NCBI GenBank assembly: GCA_003116975.1
Contig: BGKB01000216.1
Location: 1 to 64,000 of the forward strand
Direction: 5' to 3'
DNA length: 64,000 nucleotides
DNA from: Aurantiochytrium sp. KH105
Taxonomy: Eukaryota > Sar > Bigyra > Thraustochytrida > Thraustochytriidae
The notes beneath the pieces are model-generated. The model made no database searches. It was not told the origin of the DNA and saw nothing but the letters and a program-made list of their open reading frames with translations. Shown piece by piece: positions 50,024 through 61,200 of this stretch (within the stretch, counting starts at the first letter, position 1; each line of letters starts with the position of its first letter). The position numbers and the translations under genes are program-made.

Positions 50024-51790
50024 ATGGGCGGGAACGCGAGCAAGAGCAGCGGCGGCCAGGTGACGGCCAAGAAGTTCCTCAACGATAATGGGGCCAACTG
50101 CGTGGAGGAGATGCTCGAGGGCATGGCCAAGATGCACCCCAAGGAGCTGCTCAAGATCGACGGCATGAACGTCATGGTGCGCGCCGACTACGAAAAGGTC
50201 AAGCAGGAGCACGTCGTTCTCATCTCCGGAGGCGGATCCGGACACGAACCCTCGCACGCGGGATACTGCGGACCGGGCATGCTCACCGCCGCCGTGTGCG
50301 GAAACGTCTTTGCCAGCCCCGGCACGGACGCCGTGCTCAACACGATCCGCTCCGTCACTGGCCCCAAGGGCTGCCTCCTCGTTGTCAAAAACTACACGGG
50401 CGACCGCCTCAACTTTGGTCTCGCCGCCGAGCAGGCCAAGAGTGAGGGCTTCAAGGTGGAAATGGTCATCGTCGGCGATGACGCCGCCCTCAGCGGCAAG
50501 GGCGTCACCGGCCGTCGCGGTCTCGCCGGCACCGTCCTCGTGCACAAGGTCGCTGGCGCAGTCGCTGCCGCCGGCGGCGATCTCGACGCCGTCCTCGCCG
50601 CTGCCGAGTCCGTGTCCTCGGCCGTGCGCACCGTCGGCGTCGCGCTGTCCACCTGCAACGTCCCGGGCAAGGCCATCTCCGACCGCCTCGTGCCCACCGA
50701 CGGAAAGATGGAGCTTGGCCTCGGCATCCACGGAGAGCCCGGTCGCGAGACCCTCGACCTCCTCAGCACCGACGAACTCGTGCGCCGCCTCTCTGACATC
50801 ATCATGGCCGACTTCCAAAAGATCGATGGCAAGAAGCCCAAGCGCGTCGCCCTCGTCATCAACAACACCGGCGGCACCACCCCCATTGAGATCTACGGCA
50901 TTTGCAACAGCGCTCTCAAGCAGCTCGCCGACAAGCCCTTTGACCTCACCGTGGAGCGCATCTACGCGGGTCCCATCATGACCTCTCTCGAGATGCAGGG
51001 CTTTTCGCTCTCGCTCCTGGCTCTCGATCTCGACGACAAGCTCGACGCCTCCAAGATGCTCGCGCACCTCGACGCCGAAACCACGACGCTCGGCTGGCCG
51101 GGCCCCGTGTCTTCCTTCACCTCGGAGGCCAAGGTTTCGCAGCCCAAACCGGTCTCCAAGCCCCCCAGCAACGCTTCTGAGACCCAGCAGTCTTACCCGA
51201 CCGTCTCGTCGGACCTCGCGTCCACCTTTGAAAAGAAGATCCGCGCCGCTGCCAAGGAGCTCATTGACAAGGAGCCCAAGCTCACGGAGTGGGACAAGAT
51301 CTGCGGAGATGGTGATGCTGGACACACCTTCCAGAGCGGCGCCAAGATGGTCCTCGAGGCTCTCGATGCCAAGCAGGTCAACCTTACCGTTCCCGCGCTC
51401 ACGGCAGCAGCCATGGCCGAGCAGGCGCGCAAGATGGGCGGCACCTCGGGCGCCGTCTCCTCCATCTTCTTCCACGCTGTGGGCACCAGCCTTCAGCACT
51501 CCTTGGACTATGGCGCGGCCATCAAGGCGGGCTGCGACGCCATCACGCGCTATGGCGGTGCCGAGCCTGGCATGCGTACCATGCTCGACGCGCTCCATGC
51601 CATGACCGAGGGCTACGTTGCGGATCTCTCCAAGCTGGCCGACAAGTCGATGGCTGCCGCAAAGTCCACTGCCGAGATGAACGCATCTGCCGGTCGCAGC
51701 AACTACATTCCAGATGAGAAGATGCGTGGCGTCCCGGACCCCGGCGCCATGGCTGTTGCATATGCGATGCGTGCCCTGGCGGACGCCTGA
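50024..51790 (+). CDS. Dihydroxyacetone kinase (ATP-dependent, two-domain)
   Basis: 588 residues from the ATG at 50024; the frame is open upstream, but this start gives the family N-terminus. K domain (about 10-350): LISGGGSGHEPSHAGYCGPG, AAVCGNVFASP, KNYTGDRLNFGLAAEQAK, and the substrate-binding His 236 in GLGIHGEPG, which holds dihydroxyacetone as a hemiaminal. L (ATP) domain (about 395-588): CGDGDAGHTFQSGA, which supplies Mg-binding aspartates, and GGTSGAVSSIFF. The linker is Pro/Ser-rich. The enzyme makes dihydroxyacetone phosphate in glycerol metabolism. The N-terminus MGGNASK is a textbook N-myristoylation signal (Gly2, Ser6), suggesting membrane attachment. Confidence 0.95.
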   Translation: MGGNASKSSGGQVTAKKFLNDNGANCVEEMLEGMAKMHPKELLKIDGMNVMVRADYEKVKQEHVVLISGGGSGHEPSHAGYCGPGMLTAAVCGNVFASPGTDAVLNTIRSVTGPKGCLLVVKNYTGDRLNFGLAAEQAKSEGFKVEMVIVGDDAALSGKGVTGRRGLAGTVLVHKVAGAVAAAGGDLDAVLAAAESVSSAVRTVGVALSTCNVPGKAISDRLVPTDGKMELGLGIHGEPGRETLDLLSTDELVRRLSDIIMADFQKIDGKKPKRVALVINNTGGTTPIEIYGICNSALKQLADKPFDLTVERIYAGPIMTSLEMQGFSLSLLALDLDDKLDASKMLAHLDAETTTLGWPGPVSSFTSEAKVSQPKPVSKPPSNASETQQSYPTVSSDLASTFEKKIRAAAKELIDKEPKLTEWDKICGDGDAGHTFQSGAKMVLEALDAKQVNLTVPALTAAAMAEQARKMGGTSGAVSSIFFHAVGTSLQHSLDYGAAIKAGCDAITRYGGAEPGMRTMLDALHAMTEGYVADLSKLADKSMAAAKSTAEMNASAGRSNYIPDEKMRGVPDPGAMAVAYAMRALADA

Positions 51791-52067
51791 GTTATTTTCC
51801 TTTGTCCCAACACAGCACAGACGAAGCTTTACTTTTTATTTTTCTTTATAAAGGCTTCCTACGTATACCTATATATCTCTATCACTCTCTCTCGGCCTTG
51901 ACCGTCATAGGGCCTGCCTTTCTTTCTTTCTTCTTCTTCTTCATCTCTGTCTTCCCTTTCGTTTTGTCCTTGCTTTGTTCGTTTGAAGGTCCGTCTGTTC
52001 GGTTTTTCTCAATCACCACGTCCTCAACCCAGAAAGGGAAACTCTTCCCGCAAGATTTCTTCGTTCG

Positions 52068-55000
52068 TTATTGAGCTTTCTTCTTCTTGGACCTTTTCGC
52101 TTCGTCCGACGCGAAAGTATCCATCGTCGCTTCCCCAGATTCGATGGCATGGTCCAGCGATGACGATTCATTCGTCTTTTTCAGGTCTTCTTGGCGCTTT
52201 CGCTCTAAAATGTCAAATTCTTCCGCAGTTGTGGCCCTCTTCCACACGCGAATGACCTGTTTGCGCGTCCCGTGATCCGTCCACACTTCGTCGGGACGCT
52301 GAATAATCCCAAGCTCGCGCCGTAACGACTTTGCGAGTTGCCACGGAATCTCTGGCTTGTGAGCCTTACACGCGTTTGCAACCATTTTCATTGGACATTT
52401 TCCCGTGTCTGCGAGAAGATCGTCCATGAGCTGCTCAAAGGCAGCCTCCAAAGCCTCCTGCTCAGAACCATCTTCGCTTCCAAGATAGCCTTCGGTCCCC
52501 GTCTGGATCTGGATCTCGGCACGCCGCTCGTTGCGCTCATCAACCCCTTCGCCGGACATTGCCAAACCTTCTGTTTCCTCATGTTCCTGCGTCGACCGTG
52601 CTGATGGTTTCGCATGTTCATTCTCGTCGGCGTGCTCTTCAGCGTGTGCCTGCACTTCTGATTTGGCCCCGTATTCCGCGGTCTCATCTGCTTTGCGAGG
52701 TGTATGCGCGATTACTGTTGGCATGACAATCCCTTGATCAGGATGCTGACCTGCACTGGGGGCGGAACCATGACTTCTACTCGAATCCTTTGGTTGATGT
52801 GGACTTGTGCCAAGGCGGCTATGAGGAGAACCGTTTGGCACACTTTTGAAAGCTCCCGCATTGTGACGCAAACTACTATTGCTATGGCTACCGCCGCTAC
52901 TGCTGCTGGTGCTACTGCTGGTGCTACTGACTTCGCTACTGCTCACGTCACTGCTCGTCTGACTCATGTCGCCATTTTGCAATGCGGCATGTGTTTTCCG
53001 ACCAGCGATCGGCTCGGCAAGCTTGGCCTCCGCAAGACGAGGACTCACAGCATGATCATGACGCTGCAAAGACAAAGAAAGCTGAGGAGGCATTGTCAGA
53101 TTTGGCATGGTCTTGCTCATCGCACCAGGCCTTGGTGATGTCAGCGCGACATGCGTTGCGTTTTGCGGCGACGCTTTAGAGGTCCCGAGAAGCTTTGGCG
53201 CTGACTTGGTCATCTCGGCACCAAGACCGGTCGCAGGGGCAGCATCATCAGCGAGCGCAGTCAGGACTAGATTGAGCTTTGCGTGAAGGTCTGCAATTTG
53301 CGACTCGAGACGCCGCTGGTTCACCGTCACTTGCTCAATTCGCGCTCTTTCGAGCGCTGCCGCGTCTTCCTTTGACGTTTCGCGAGGATTTACATCAGGC
53401 TCTCCCAACGGAGCTCCTGGGCCATAGAGCGCCCATAGGTACATGGCCACCGGGTCAGTAAAGAGCTGTGAAAGATCAGCATAATTGAAAGTCGCTACAA
53501 GGGGTGCGACTTCAAGCTTGCGAAAGGGGACCACGTTGCCTTCTCGCGGAAGACTCAGCACCTCGTGCACCGTGATAAGCTCGTTGTATGTTGCTTCAAG
53601 CGAGGGTCTCACCCGCTCCGCGTCATCAGGCGTGAGAAAGGCGCACATCGGATCAACTTTCGAAGAATGTGGCTTCCCCTTGACGCAGCCCAGCGCCTTC
53701 TTCATTTGGAACCACGTCGCATGCATGTCCGCACTAATCGTATCGTCCAGCATTTTATCATCAGCACCTCGCTGGACCTCCTCGTAAGCCCCGAGGACGA
53801 TACCAAGGAGCACGTTGAGGAGGAGAATTGCAGCGATAAACATGAACCCAAAGTAGTACATGGAAATTGGCAAAAAGGCCCACCATGTGAGCTGGTCTGT
53901 GTTCACCAAATCAAGAAACTCGCTGTAGTCCACGCCCACGGTCATGAGAACCACGACAGAGCCAAATGCCGAAATTGGCGTGCGGAAATATTCACTCTTG
54001 TTTGCAAACATGATCCAACCGACCACGACATAGCCGCAGACGACGAGGAAAAGAATCGTTCCAAAGTGATAAAGTGTGGTCCATGCGCGACTGATTGTCC
54101 GCGAAACAATTCCCAGGCGACCATGAAAGGATATGCAGCGAAAAAGGCGGAAAAAGGCCACGAGTAAGCACATGGTGTTGCAAATGTCAAAGAGCGAATC
54201 GAGGTTTGCCACCTTGAGCAGGTACGCGGCAAGTAGAACCTGGTCAGGAAGTTCACCGCTCGCGGCGTCGAGGCTGGCAATGTAGGTGACGACCTCGTTT
54301 CGCAGCACGTACACACGAACTTGCAGCACAATCACCAGAATTGCCAAGGTGAGCCCGAAGACATCCACCAGGTTCCAGAAGCTTGTCGCGTAGTCCGTCA
54401 TGCCCTCCCACACGCCAGTCAATAAGTGGCCCCCGCCTCCATGTTGACCTCGTTTCGCAATTTTGCGACGATAGAGCGCTGCTTTGACGCAGAGGAAGAC
54501 TTCAATGGCCTCACGCATCACCTTGACGGTGACAGCAAGTACAAAGAGAATTTCGAGAGTCACTCGAAGTTGCCACGGCATGCCCCCTGCAAGGCGCACG
54601 GACTCGCTCAGTGTATCAAAGACACCTGCCCATACAATAACGTCATGCTGCATCCCTCCGGTCTGCTGTAGCAGGAAGCGAATTTGAATACTCGAATACA
54701 AATGCGTGTTGGGATTGTACAGACTCAACAGAACTATGGTCTCTGCCGTGCTCGCATTCAACCAGTTTCCCGCGCGCAGATCGCTCGTGCGCTCCAGAAT
54801 ACGCGAGCGATTCACGTACTGACGTGCTCCGGAGGTTGTCATCTGGACAACCGGCAAGGGCTCAAAGAGAAAGTTTGTGCGCGAACCCTGCACTAGAGGC
54901 GTTGGTCCTTGCAGCATTGACGAAATTTCTGTATCGACGTCGCTGCTCAAGAAGGTGTTAATCTGTGGCCATCGTGGACAATCCGCGAAGAATTTGGCCT

Positions 55001-55583
55001 CTGTCGCTTCACAGTCCACCGTAAAGTTTTTGCGACGTTGCGCCAAAGTTACCCCTGACACGATCTTATTAAAGGCCAAAACGGTGCCCTCACCGTTCCA
55101 GAACCTTGCGACAATGACCTCATCGAACCATGACCAAAAGTCTGCTGCAGAGGAGATATCCTCAATGCTGTGGCCCTCGCCCCATTGCTGACGTTCAATC
55201 CACTCACGGGATTCTGCTACGAGCTCTCCACGATTCGTGCGAGGGTAGCAAAGATTAATGCCGACGTAAATCATCAAAAAGCAAATATAGGCCATCAAGG
55301 CACAGCACTTGTTTTTGTGACGGATTCGTCGTTCGAGTTTTTGAAGCTCCTCGTCCAAGGGAACACGCGCTTCGCCTTCGAAGCGTGGACCGTCATACAT
55401 ACCGCCTCGAGAGGCTTCGAGGGCTCGCCATTCATCAAAGGAGAGTTTCTGATCGTGGTCCTTGTCCATCGCCTGGAACTTGGCCAAAGCCTGTTGTTCT
55501 GCAAGCGATGCGGCATCTCGGGCTGGCGACCCTAACATTGGTAGCGCAGGTATTTGCGGCTGGGGAAATGCTGCTGATGACAT
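52068..55583 (-). CDS. Polycystin-2-like cation channel
   Basis: 1171 residues. An N-terminal EF-hand (about 38-52, DKDHDQKLSFDE) precedes the first membrane segment (about 93-112). The long extracellular polycystin/TOP domain follows (about 115-325) with sequons and CEATEAKFFADCPRWPQ. Segments S2-S5 run to about 525. A pore loop FGSVVVLMTVGVDYSEF has its filter near Thr 548-Asp 552, then S6 (AAILLLNVLLGIVLGAYEE). The cytoplasmic tail has a coiled coil (about 755-795) and a long Ser/Thr-rich disordered part, ending in a conserved-looking helical segment (about 1040-1110) and Lys-rich residues. PKD2 proteins are Ca-permeable channels of cilia. Divergent from the axonemal CCDC96 gene. A single exon appears sufficient. 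Confidence 0.88.
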   Translation of the reverse strand: MSSAAFPQPQIPALPMLGSPARDAASLAEQQALAKFQAMDKDHDQKLSFDEWRALEASRGGMYDGPRFEGEARVPLDEELQKLERRIRHKNKCCALMAYICFLMIYVGINLCYPRTNRGELVAESREWIERQQWGEGHSIEDISSAADFWSWFDEVIVARFWNGEGTVLAFNKIVSGVTLAQRRKNFTVDCEATEAKFFADCPRWPQINTFLSSDVDTEISSMLQGPTPLVQGSRTNFLFEPLPVVQMTTSGARQYVNRSRILERTSDLRAGNWLNASTAETIVLLSLYNPNTHLYSSIQIRFLLQQTGGMQHDVIVWAGVFDTLSESVRLAGGMPWQLRVTLEILFVLAVTVKVMREAIEVFLCVKAALYRRKIAKRGQHGGGGHLLTGVWEGMTDYATSFWNLVDVFGLTLAILVIVLQVRVYVLRNEVVTYIASLDAASGELPDQVLLAAYLLKVANLDSLFDICNTMCLLVAFFRLFRCISFHGRLGIVSRTISRAWTTLYHFGTILFLVVCGYVVVGWIMFANKSEYFRTPISAFGSVVVLMTVGVDYSEFLDLVNTDQLTWWAFLPISMYYFGFMFIAAILLLNVLLGIVLGAYEEVQRGADDKMLDDTISADMHATWFQMKKALGCVKGKPHSSKVDPMCAFLTPDDAERVRPSLEATYNELITVHEVLSLPREGNVVPFRKLEVAPLVATFNYADLSQLFTDPVAMYLWALYGPGAPLGEPDVNPRETSKEDAAALERARIEQVTVNQRRLESQIADLHAKLNLVLTALADDAAPATGLGAEMTKSAPKLLGTSKASPQNATHVALTSPRPGAMSKTMPNLTMPPQLSLSLQRHDHAVSPRLAEAKLAEPIAGRKTHAALQNGDMSQTSSDVSSSEVSSTSSSTSSSSGGSHSNSSLRHNAGAFKSVPNGSPHSRLGTSPHQPKDSSRSHGSAPSAGQHPDQGIVMPTVIAHTPRKADETAEYGAKSEVQAHAEEHADENEHAKPSARSTQEHEETEGLAMSGEGVDERNERRAEIQIQTGTEGYLGSEDGSEQEALEAAFEQLMDDLLADTGKCPMKMVANACKAHKPEIPWQLAKSLRRELGIIQRPDEVWTDHGTRKQVIRVWKRATTAEEFDILERKRQEDLKKTNESSSLDHAIESGEATMDTFASDEAKRSKKKKAQ

Positions 55584-56320
55584 GATGAAGTTCTGGCTTC
55601 AGACTTGCTTCATGTACCTGTCAGCAAGTTGCTTTTGTTGCTCGCGTGTGGATCGAAGCGAAGCGAAGCAGCGCCTCGTCCGTCCGCGAGCCAAACGCTA
55701 TGCCAGTCAGGAACGTCGAGACGCTCGTCCTCCCTCGAACTTTCGCGCACTCCCTGACCTGACAGGGTCTTGCTTACTCGCTCGCTCGTTCGCTTTATTT
55801 CGTGCATAAAGTTGAGTGGGACGCAGCTCGTACGATGGTCCTGATGATGCCGTTACGGTCGCATATCGTGCACGAAAGTCAAAGTTCTGAAAGTTCATCT
55901 CCAGAAAACAAACAAACAAAAAAACTTTTTGTTCCGTCAACGGATACATTCCAAAGTCGTGGCGAAAGAGGCAGCCTCTCCAACTAAGAATGCATGCTTC
56001 ATCGCCGCTGTGCACGCACGCATAGCGTCGTTTAGTAGCCAGGAAGGGCTTTCTCACACACCCGTTTGCTTTTGGCATCTATCTACCTCGCTTGCAAGAG
56101 GTTTCTTGGCTTTTTTCTCTAAAAGGAGCGCAAGGAAAGCAAGGCTTGAAGTCTCGTCCAGGGCCAAGGCGAGGCGCGGCGCGGCGCGGCTGCGACGTGG
56201 CACGGCGGAGGGTTGAAGCTTGTACAGTGGCGCTAAAGGCAGACGCGCCATCCATCCAGAAGCCATTCAACCATTCAGGCAGCAAAGCAATCGCAAATAC
56301 CTTGCATTGGCTTGGCCAGA
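55584..56320. promoter_or_regulatory. Divergent promoter region of the polycystin and CCDC96 genes
   Basis: A 737-base interval between two divergent ciliary genes. Contains GCTCGCTCGTTCG at about 55775 and a GCGCGGCGCG block near 56175. No known motif was recognised. Confidence 0.4.
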
Positions 56321-58171
56321 ATGGTGTTGCAGGATGTGCGTGTTCTGACTGCGGACGATGACGAGGCATCGAACAAGGCGCGCGACGATGGCTTTGATAT
56401 CGTTCAAGCTGCCACAAAGGAGATGCCGGGTCTCGCCGTGAAACGACGAGCTGACGATGAAGAAGGTCAAGCCGTGGTTGAGTTTGCTGTCGCCTTCGGT
56501 CCCGACGATATCCCTCCTGGCTTTCGTGCAGCAGGGCCTAATCTTCAAGAATTCGTCAAAGTTCTTCAGGATCAATTGCAGCAGCAGCAAAAGCAACAAG
56601 AGGGAGATGGATCGGAAACCAAAGACGGCGAGAACATTGAAGAAAAGACCCAAGAGAATGCTGCCATTGAAGATGAAATTCTGCTCTGCGTACGAGAGAG
56701 TAATGACCCTTTAGAGCTTAGCAAGTGCGCCATCACTGCAGTGGAATTCTTGCCTGCTGGGATCTTTTCCAAAACTGGCTTTGAAGTGGTTACAATCGCG
56801 AGTGATGTCTTGGCGCTCGGATTTCGCAATGTTGCAGCAGCTCCATTGCCTGAGGCCAATAACGAGGAAAAGATGGCAACGGACGAGGGGGAGAGCAAAA
56901 GCGAAGATATGGAGGCCAACATCGACGAATCAAAGGAAGAATCCAAGGATGACGCTCCGATGAATGAAGCATCCAAAAAGGAAGAGCTCGATGATCAAGG
57001 AGAAGCCGAAGATGATGACGACGAAGATGACGACGAAGAAGAAGAGGATGGGGACGAGTGGCAGACGCGGCCAGACGCCGCCGGGTTTGAGCAAGCCGAA
57101 AAGCTTGAGGCTGGTGCTCTTGATGGCGAACTTGGCGAGTGCATCTTGCCAAGCGCCGAGAGCAAATCCAATGAGCTTGAAGAAGCGGAGCGTCGTGCGC
57201 AGGCGGCCCGTATCGCTGAATTAATTGACAAAGCACGTGCAGAGAGAGAATCACTCACGCAGGCAAACGGGTGGCTCCAGCGAGACTTGGTGTCGCTTCT
57301 TCAAGCGAAGCAGGCCCAACACGCGACGGACACCGGAAGCACATCAGATCTGCATGGGACTGACACCGCCGGAGATTCTTTCGACCAAGAGGCAGAGCAA
57401 AAGTACAAGAACGCTCTGTCTGCATATCGAGATGCACGCGACACCCTGCACCGCACGCAAGAGTCGTATGATGGTGTGGCAATGCAGCTGCAATCCAAGC
57501 TGGATGCCAAAGAGAAAAAGTGCGACGAGATTCAATCATCCTTTGCGCACTTCAAGCGTGAAATTGCCAAACAGGCAGAAAACTCGCGGTCCGGTAAGCC
57601 GATCCCCATTCACATTATTGACCAGTTCGAGACCGCAGAGCGAGCCAAGGCCGGCGAGCTGGAGAAGATCCGTCTTCGGAATCTGCATTTGAGGGCCGAA
57701 CTGAACAAGCTGGAAAAGGCATTGCAGAATAAGGAACGTCTCGCCGACGGCCTACACTTGATCGACTTTGAGCAACTCAAGATTGAGAACCAGGCGCTGA
57801 GTGAGAAGATCGAAGAGCGCAACGAGGATCTTGCCAAGCTCAATAAAAAGACCACGACCACAGTGCAGGTGCTTACACATCTCAAGGAAAAGCTCGTGTT
57901 CGTGCAGTCCGAGGCTGTTCAGCTCGGCGACGAGCTCAAGGTCCTCGACAAGGAGCTTCAGCTCAGTCGTGATCAGCTTAACCAGAGCAAGAGGCAGAGA
58001 GACCAGCTCCGATCCGGCAACACCAAGAAACGCGAAAGCCAAGGATTCTTCAAGTCAACGCTCCTCGTGGAGGACTTTAAGAAGCGAGCGCAAGAAATCA
58101 AAGCGCTCAAGCGATCCATTCAGGATCTCCAACAAAAGCATGCAAATCTAACAGGAACCAGAGATGAGTAA
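56321..58171 (+). CDS. CCDC96: CCDC96/FAP184-like axonemal coiled-coil protein
   Basis: 616 residues from the ATG at 56321. The first ~290 residues are acidic and low-complexity (Gln-run at about 90, Asp/Glu tracts at about 225-245). From about 300 the protein is a long coiled coil. Its last ~210 residues carry the wording of the CCDC96/CCDC113 domain: FAHFKREIAKQAENSRSGKPI, AKAGELEKIRLRNLHLRAEL, LIDFEQLKIENQALSEKIEERN, LTHLKEKLVFVQSE and RDQLNQSKRQRDQLR. In algae and ciliates this protein is part of the region between radial spokes in motile cilia. The gene ends 84 bases from the convergent INCENP gene. The C-terminal identification is strong, while the N-terminal half is not conserved. Confidence 0.88.
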   Translation: MVLQDVRVLTADDDEASNKARDDGFDIVQAATKEMPGLAVKRRADDEEGQAVVEFAVAFGPDDIPPGFRAAGPNLQEFVKVLQDQLQQQQKQQEGDGSETKDGENIEEKTQENAAIEDEILLCVRESNDPLELSKCAITAVEFLPAGIFSKTGFEVVTIASDVLALGFRNVAAAPLPEANNEEKMATDEGESKSEDMEANIDESKEESKDDAPMNEASKKEELDDQGEAEDDDDEDDDEEEEDGDEWQTRPDAAGFEQAEKLEAGALDGELGECILPSAESKSNELEEAERRAQAARIAELIDKARAERESLTQANGWLQRDLVSLLQAKQAQHATDTGSTSDLHGTDTAGDSFDQEAEQKYKNALSAYRDARDTLHRTQESYDGVAMQLQSKLDAKEKKCDEIQSSFAHFKREIAKQAENSRSGKPIPIHIIDQFETAERAKAGELEKIRLRNLHLRAELNKLEKALQNKERLADGLHLIDFEQLKIENQALSEKIEERNEDLAKLNKKTTTTVQVLTHLKEKLVFVQSEAVQLGDELKVLDKELQLSRDQLNQSKRQRDQLRSGNTKKRESQGFFKSTLLVEDFKKRAQEIKALKRSIQDLQQKHANLTGTRDE

Positions 58172-58255
58172 TCTAAAAAAGTGAATATGCAGAAGCTGTC
58201 CATTCCAAGGCTCGAAATACTCGGAATGAGCATGCATGTGAATGAGTTTACATGT

Positions 58256-61200
58256 TTACTCGAGGCCAAGATCCTTGCGATACTGTTTGGTCTCCTTGAG
58301 TGTAAGACCATCCTTGAGCCAGATACCGGAGCTCCCGCGCGACTTGTAACGCTTTTTGGAGCTTTTAAAGATGACCTCGAGATCGCACGGGGGGATCTTG
58401 CCAAAAATCTTATCGGGATCCCGACGCTCATCAAAGTATTGACGATGCAGCGCACGCTGCAGGTTCGCCTTTTGTGCCCATTCTGGCACGGGCTTTTGGG
58501 GAGTTTCGCTCTCTGAGGGACTCGAAAGTGAGTCGTCATCATCGTCGCTAGCGTCGGTGAGGGCGTAGTTGTCTGCTTCTCGCCGCTCGTCCAGCTGGTC
58601 ATCTCGCTCAATGTCGCTCTCTGCCACCGCCGAGCTCTCTTCGCGCTCCTTTTCGACCCGGTTTATGGAGGGCGCAATATCGACGAGCGAATGCTTTTGG
58701 GGCTTGCTTGAGAGATCCGCGGAACTCGAGCTTTCCACGACATGTGCGACTTCTTTCTGCTGTGGCGATGGCGGCGACGGAGGCGGCGGCAAACCGGGAC
58801 TGCTTATCTCTTTTGTGATGTTCGTGGCAACAACATTCGGCTTTGCTATTGCAAATCCTGTCGCGCCTGATGATACGGCAGCACCACCACCGCCACTTGT
58901 AGACTGTGCGGAAGAGTTTCCATTTGTCGACACTACGACAGGAGGGGCGATCTTCTTCTTCAAGAAGCGAAACGAGCTCGACGACGAAGTTGTCGACGAT
59001 GCAGGCTGTGCAGTCTCCTCTGTTGATTCATTGTCGGCCTGCGCTTGGCGAGACTTCATTCGCATCTCCTGCATGAGACGGAGTTTCTCGCGACGCTCGT
59101 GTTCCAGACGCTCCATCTTCTCTTTGGCAATCTGAGCCTTCCTCAGCGCTGGTACCACTCCCTTTACTCGAGGTGGTTTGCCCGAGGTTGTTTTATCGAC
59201 AGGGATCTTCTTCACGAACGAGGTCAGACCGCGGATGATGTTACTTGGTACCGTCCCACGCGGCGGCAACCCGACTTCCTTCTTGGCCGATGAAGGTCCA
59301 GGGGTCTTTGTGGTGTCATCCATGGAGCCCGACGAGACTTCGTGAGTTAGCTGGGATGAGGGGCGAGTCACTGCCGCCATCGGGATCTTCTCGTCGCTGG
59401 ATTTGTTCGTGATTGCAGAAGTGGACGCAGATCGGGTGATAGAGTCTGTAGGGCTTTCCTCCTTCGCTGCAGCGATTTTCACGGATGGGGCGTTGCGCAT
59501 ACGGTCCATGGCTCGTTTCCGGGCCTCTTCGCGCATTTGCTCTGCTTCTTGGAGAACGTCTTGCGATGTAGGTGCCGTGCTCGACATACGGCGAATACGA
59601 TTCTCCATCTCCTCGAGTAGTTGCTGTTTACGACCCCCTTCGCTGGAGTCCGCCCGAGCATCCTCGGCCCCTTGTCCTGGTGTGTTGGATGACGACGATG
59701 ACGAGGTGAAGCTCGAGCGCGCGACACCCATGCGAGACCCACGTTGCGGGTTGCCAAGCTGCGACGCGATGCTTGGCGAGCTCTCGAGCCCAGCAGAAGA
59801 AACTGAAGCAGACCGAATCTTGCCCTCACGAACACGCAGTGACTTGACCATCGCTGGCGAAGGAGGCTCGAGATCAGCTTCTGCCGGCTCCACGGACTGC
59901 CGCTGCGTCGCATCGAGCGAATTCTGAGCCGATTGTGACGAAGAAGACTGACGACTTGCCAGACTTCGCACAGTAGTGGTGCTGGATGGCTGCGGTGTGA
60001 GCGTTTTCGATCCGCTTGCCAGAATGGACTTGGCAACACTCGACACAGACGCAGATTTTGGCGGTGGCGGCGGTGTCATTGCCCGCTCGTGCTCATCCGA
60101 AAGTTTTCGCCGTTTCGTTTCCTCTCCGTCTCGGCCAGAAGGTGCCGATTCCAAAGAGTTTTTACGTGTCGAATCGGGAGTTTGCGGTCCATTCGCAGAA
60201 TCACTGGCCTCGAGGCTAGTTGCAAGATTCGAGGGCCGAACCGATGGCGATGCAGTCGTCATTGCCTCGATGCCTTCATCTTTCGATTCTGGAGAGGGCG
60301 GTGTACTTGCTCTGGAAAGCGCATAAGGTCGCGCAGGTAAGGCAGGTGGATGGTCTTCTTCTTGGGCGTCCTGCTTGGAGATCTCCTTCTCGCCGGGCGG
60401 TGTCCTGAAAGCAGGGGATTTGTTCTTTTCGTCCGCAGTCTTTTGCTCCTCCTCATCGACTTGCACGCTGCTCTTGACTGCATCTTCTTTCGGCGTGGAA
60501 GAATTTTTAACAAATGCGGCGACTGTGCCTTCGGCATCATCATCAGTCGCTGTTGTCAGAGACCGGCTCTGGAGTCTATGCGCCTCATCAATTTCCCTTT
60601 GATCGTTGCCTTTAGCCTTGGACGCAGCGTCGGTGGACTGATTGTTTTCATGATCATCTTTTTCTGAAGAAGCAGGGCCGGCAGTTTCCGCTAGAGCTGC
60701 AGGGCCAGTGTTATCAGAGGGTTCGGTACCAGTAACGTCGATGTCAGCGTCGCTGTCGTCATGTTTTTCATCGTTCTGGTCGTCCTCGTTATCGCCAGCA
60801 TCGCCCGCAAGCTCTTGCTCACGTTCCCATGCCTCTTTTGCCTCACGGTTAGCCTCGGTGGCCATGTCCGAGGCTAAAAGCTCGGCAAAGTCCTTCTTTA
60901 CACGATAACCCTTGAACGAGATGCCACGCTTTTTAAGTGCAGCCTTAATCTTGGCGACGGTAAGCTGCATGCATTCATCGATGAAGTCGGCAGAGGTTTT
61001 CGGTTGAGGAGGTGGACCAGCCCCAGCGACGCGCAGCTTTTTCCCGGCGTCGCTCTGGTTGCTGATTCGCTTGAGCTCGGCCACCCCCTCGTCCGACTTA
61101 CGCTTGCGGTTTGAGGACGGAACGGGCGCAAAGGAGCCTATGGCGATGTTGGCGATGGCCATGGATGACTCGCGGCGCTTGATATTTCGCTTGACGTCCT

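Noticed and set aside
49997-51598. 533-codon minus-strand frame opposite dihydroxyacetone kinase
   Set aside because: Shadow frame caused by GC-rich third codon positions; the sense frame is an unmistakable kinase.
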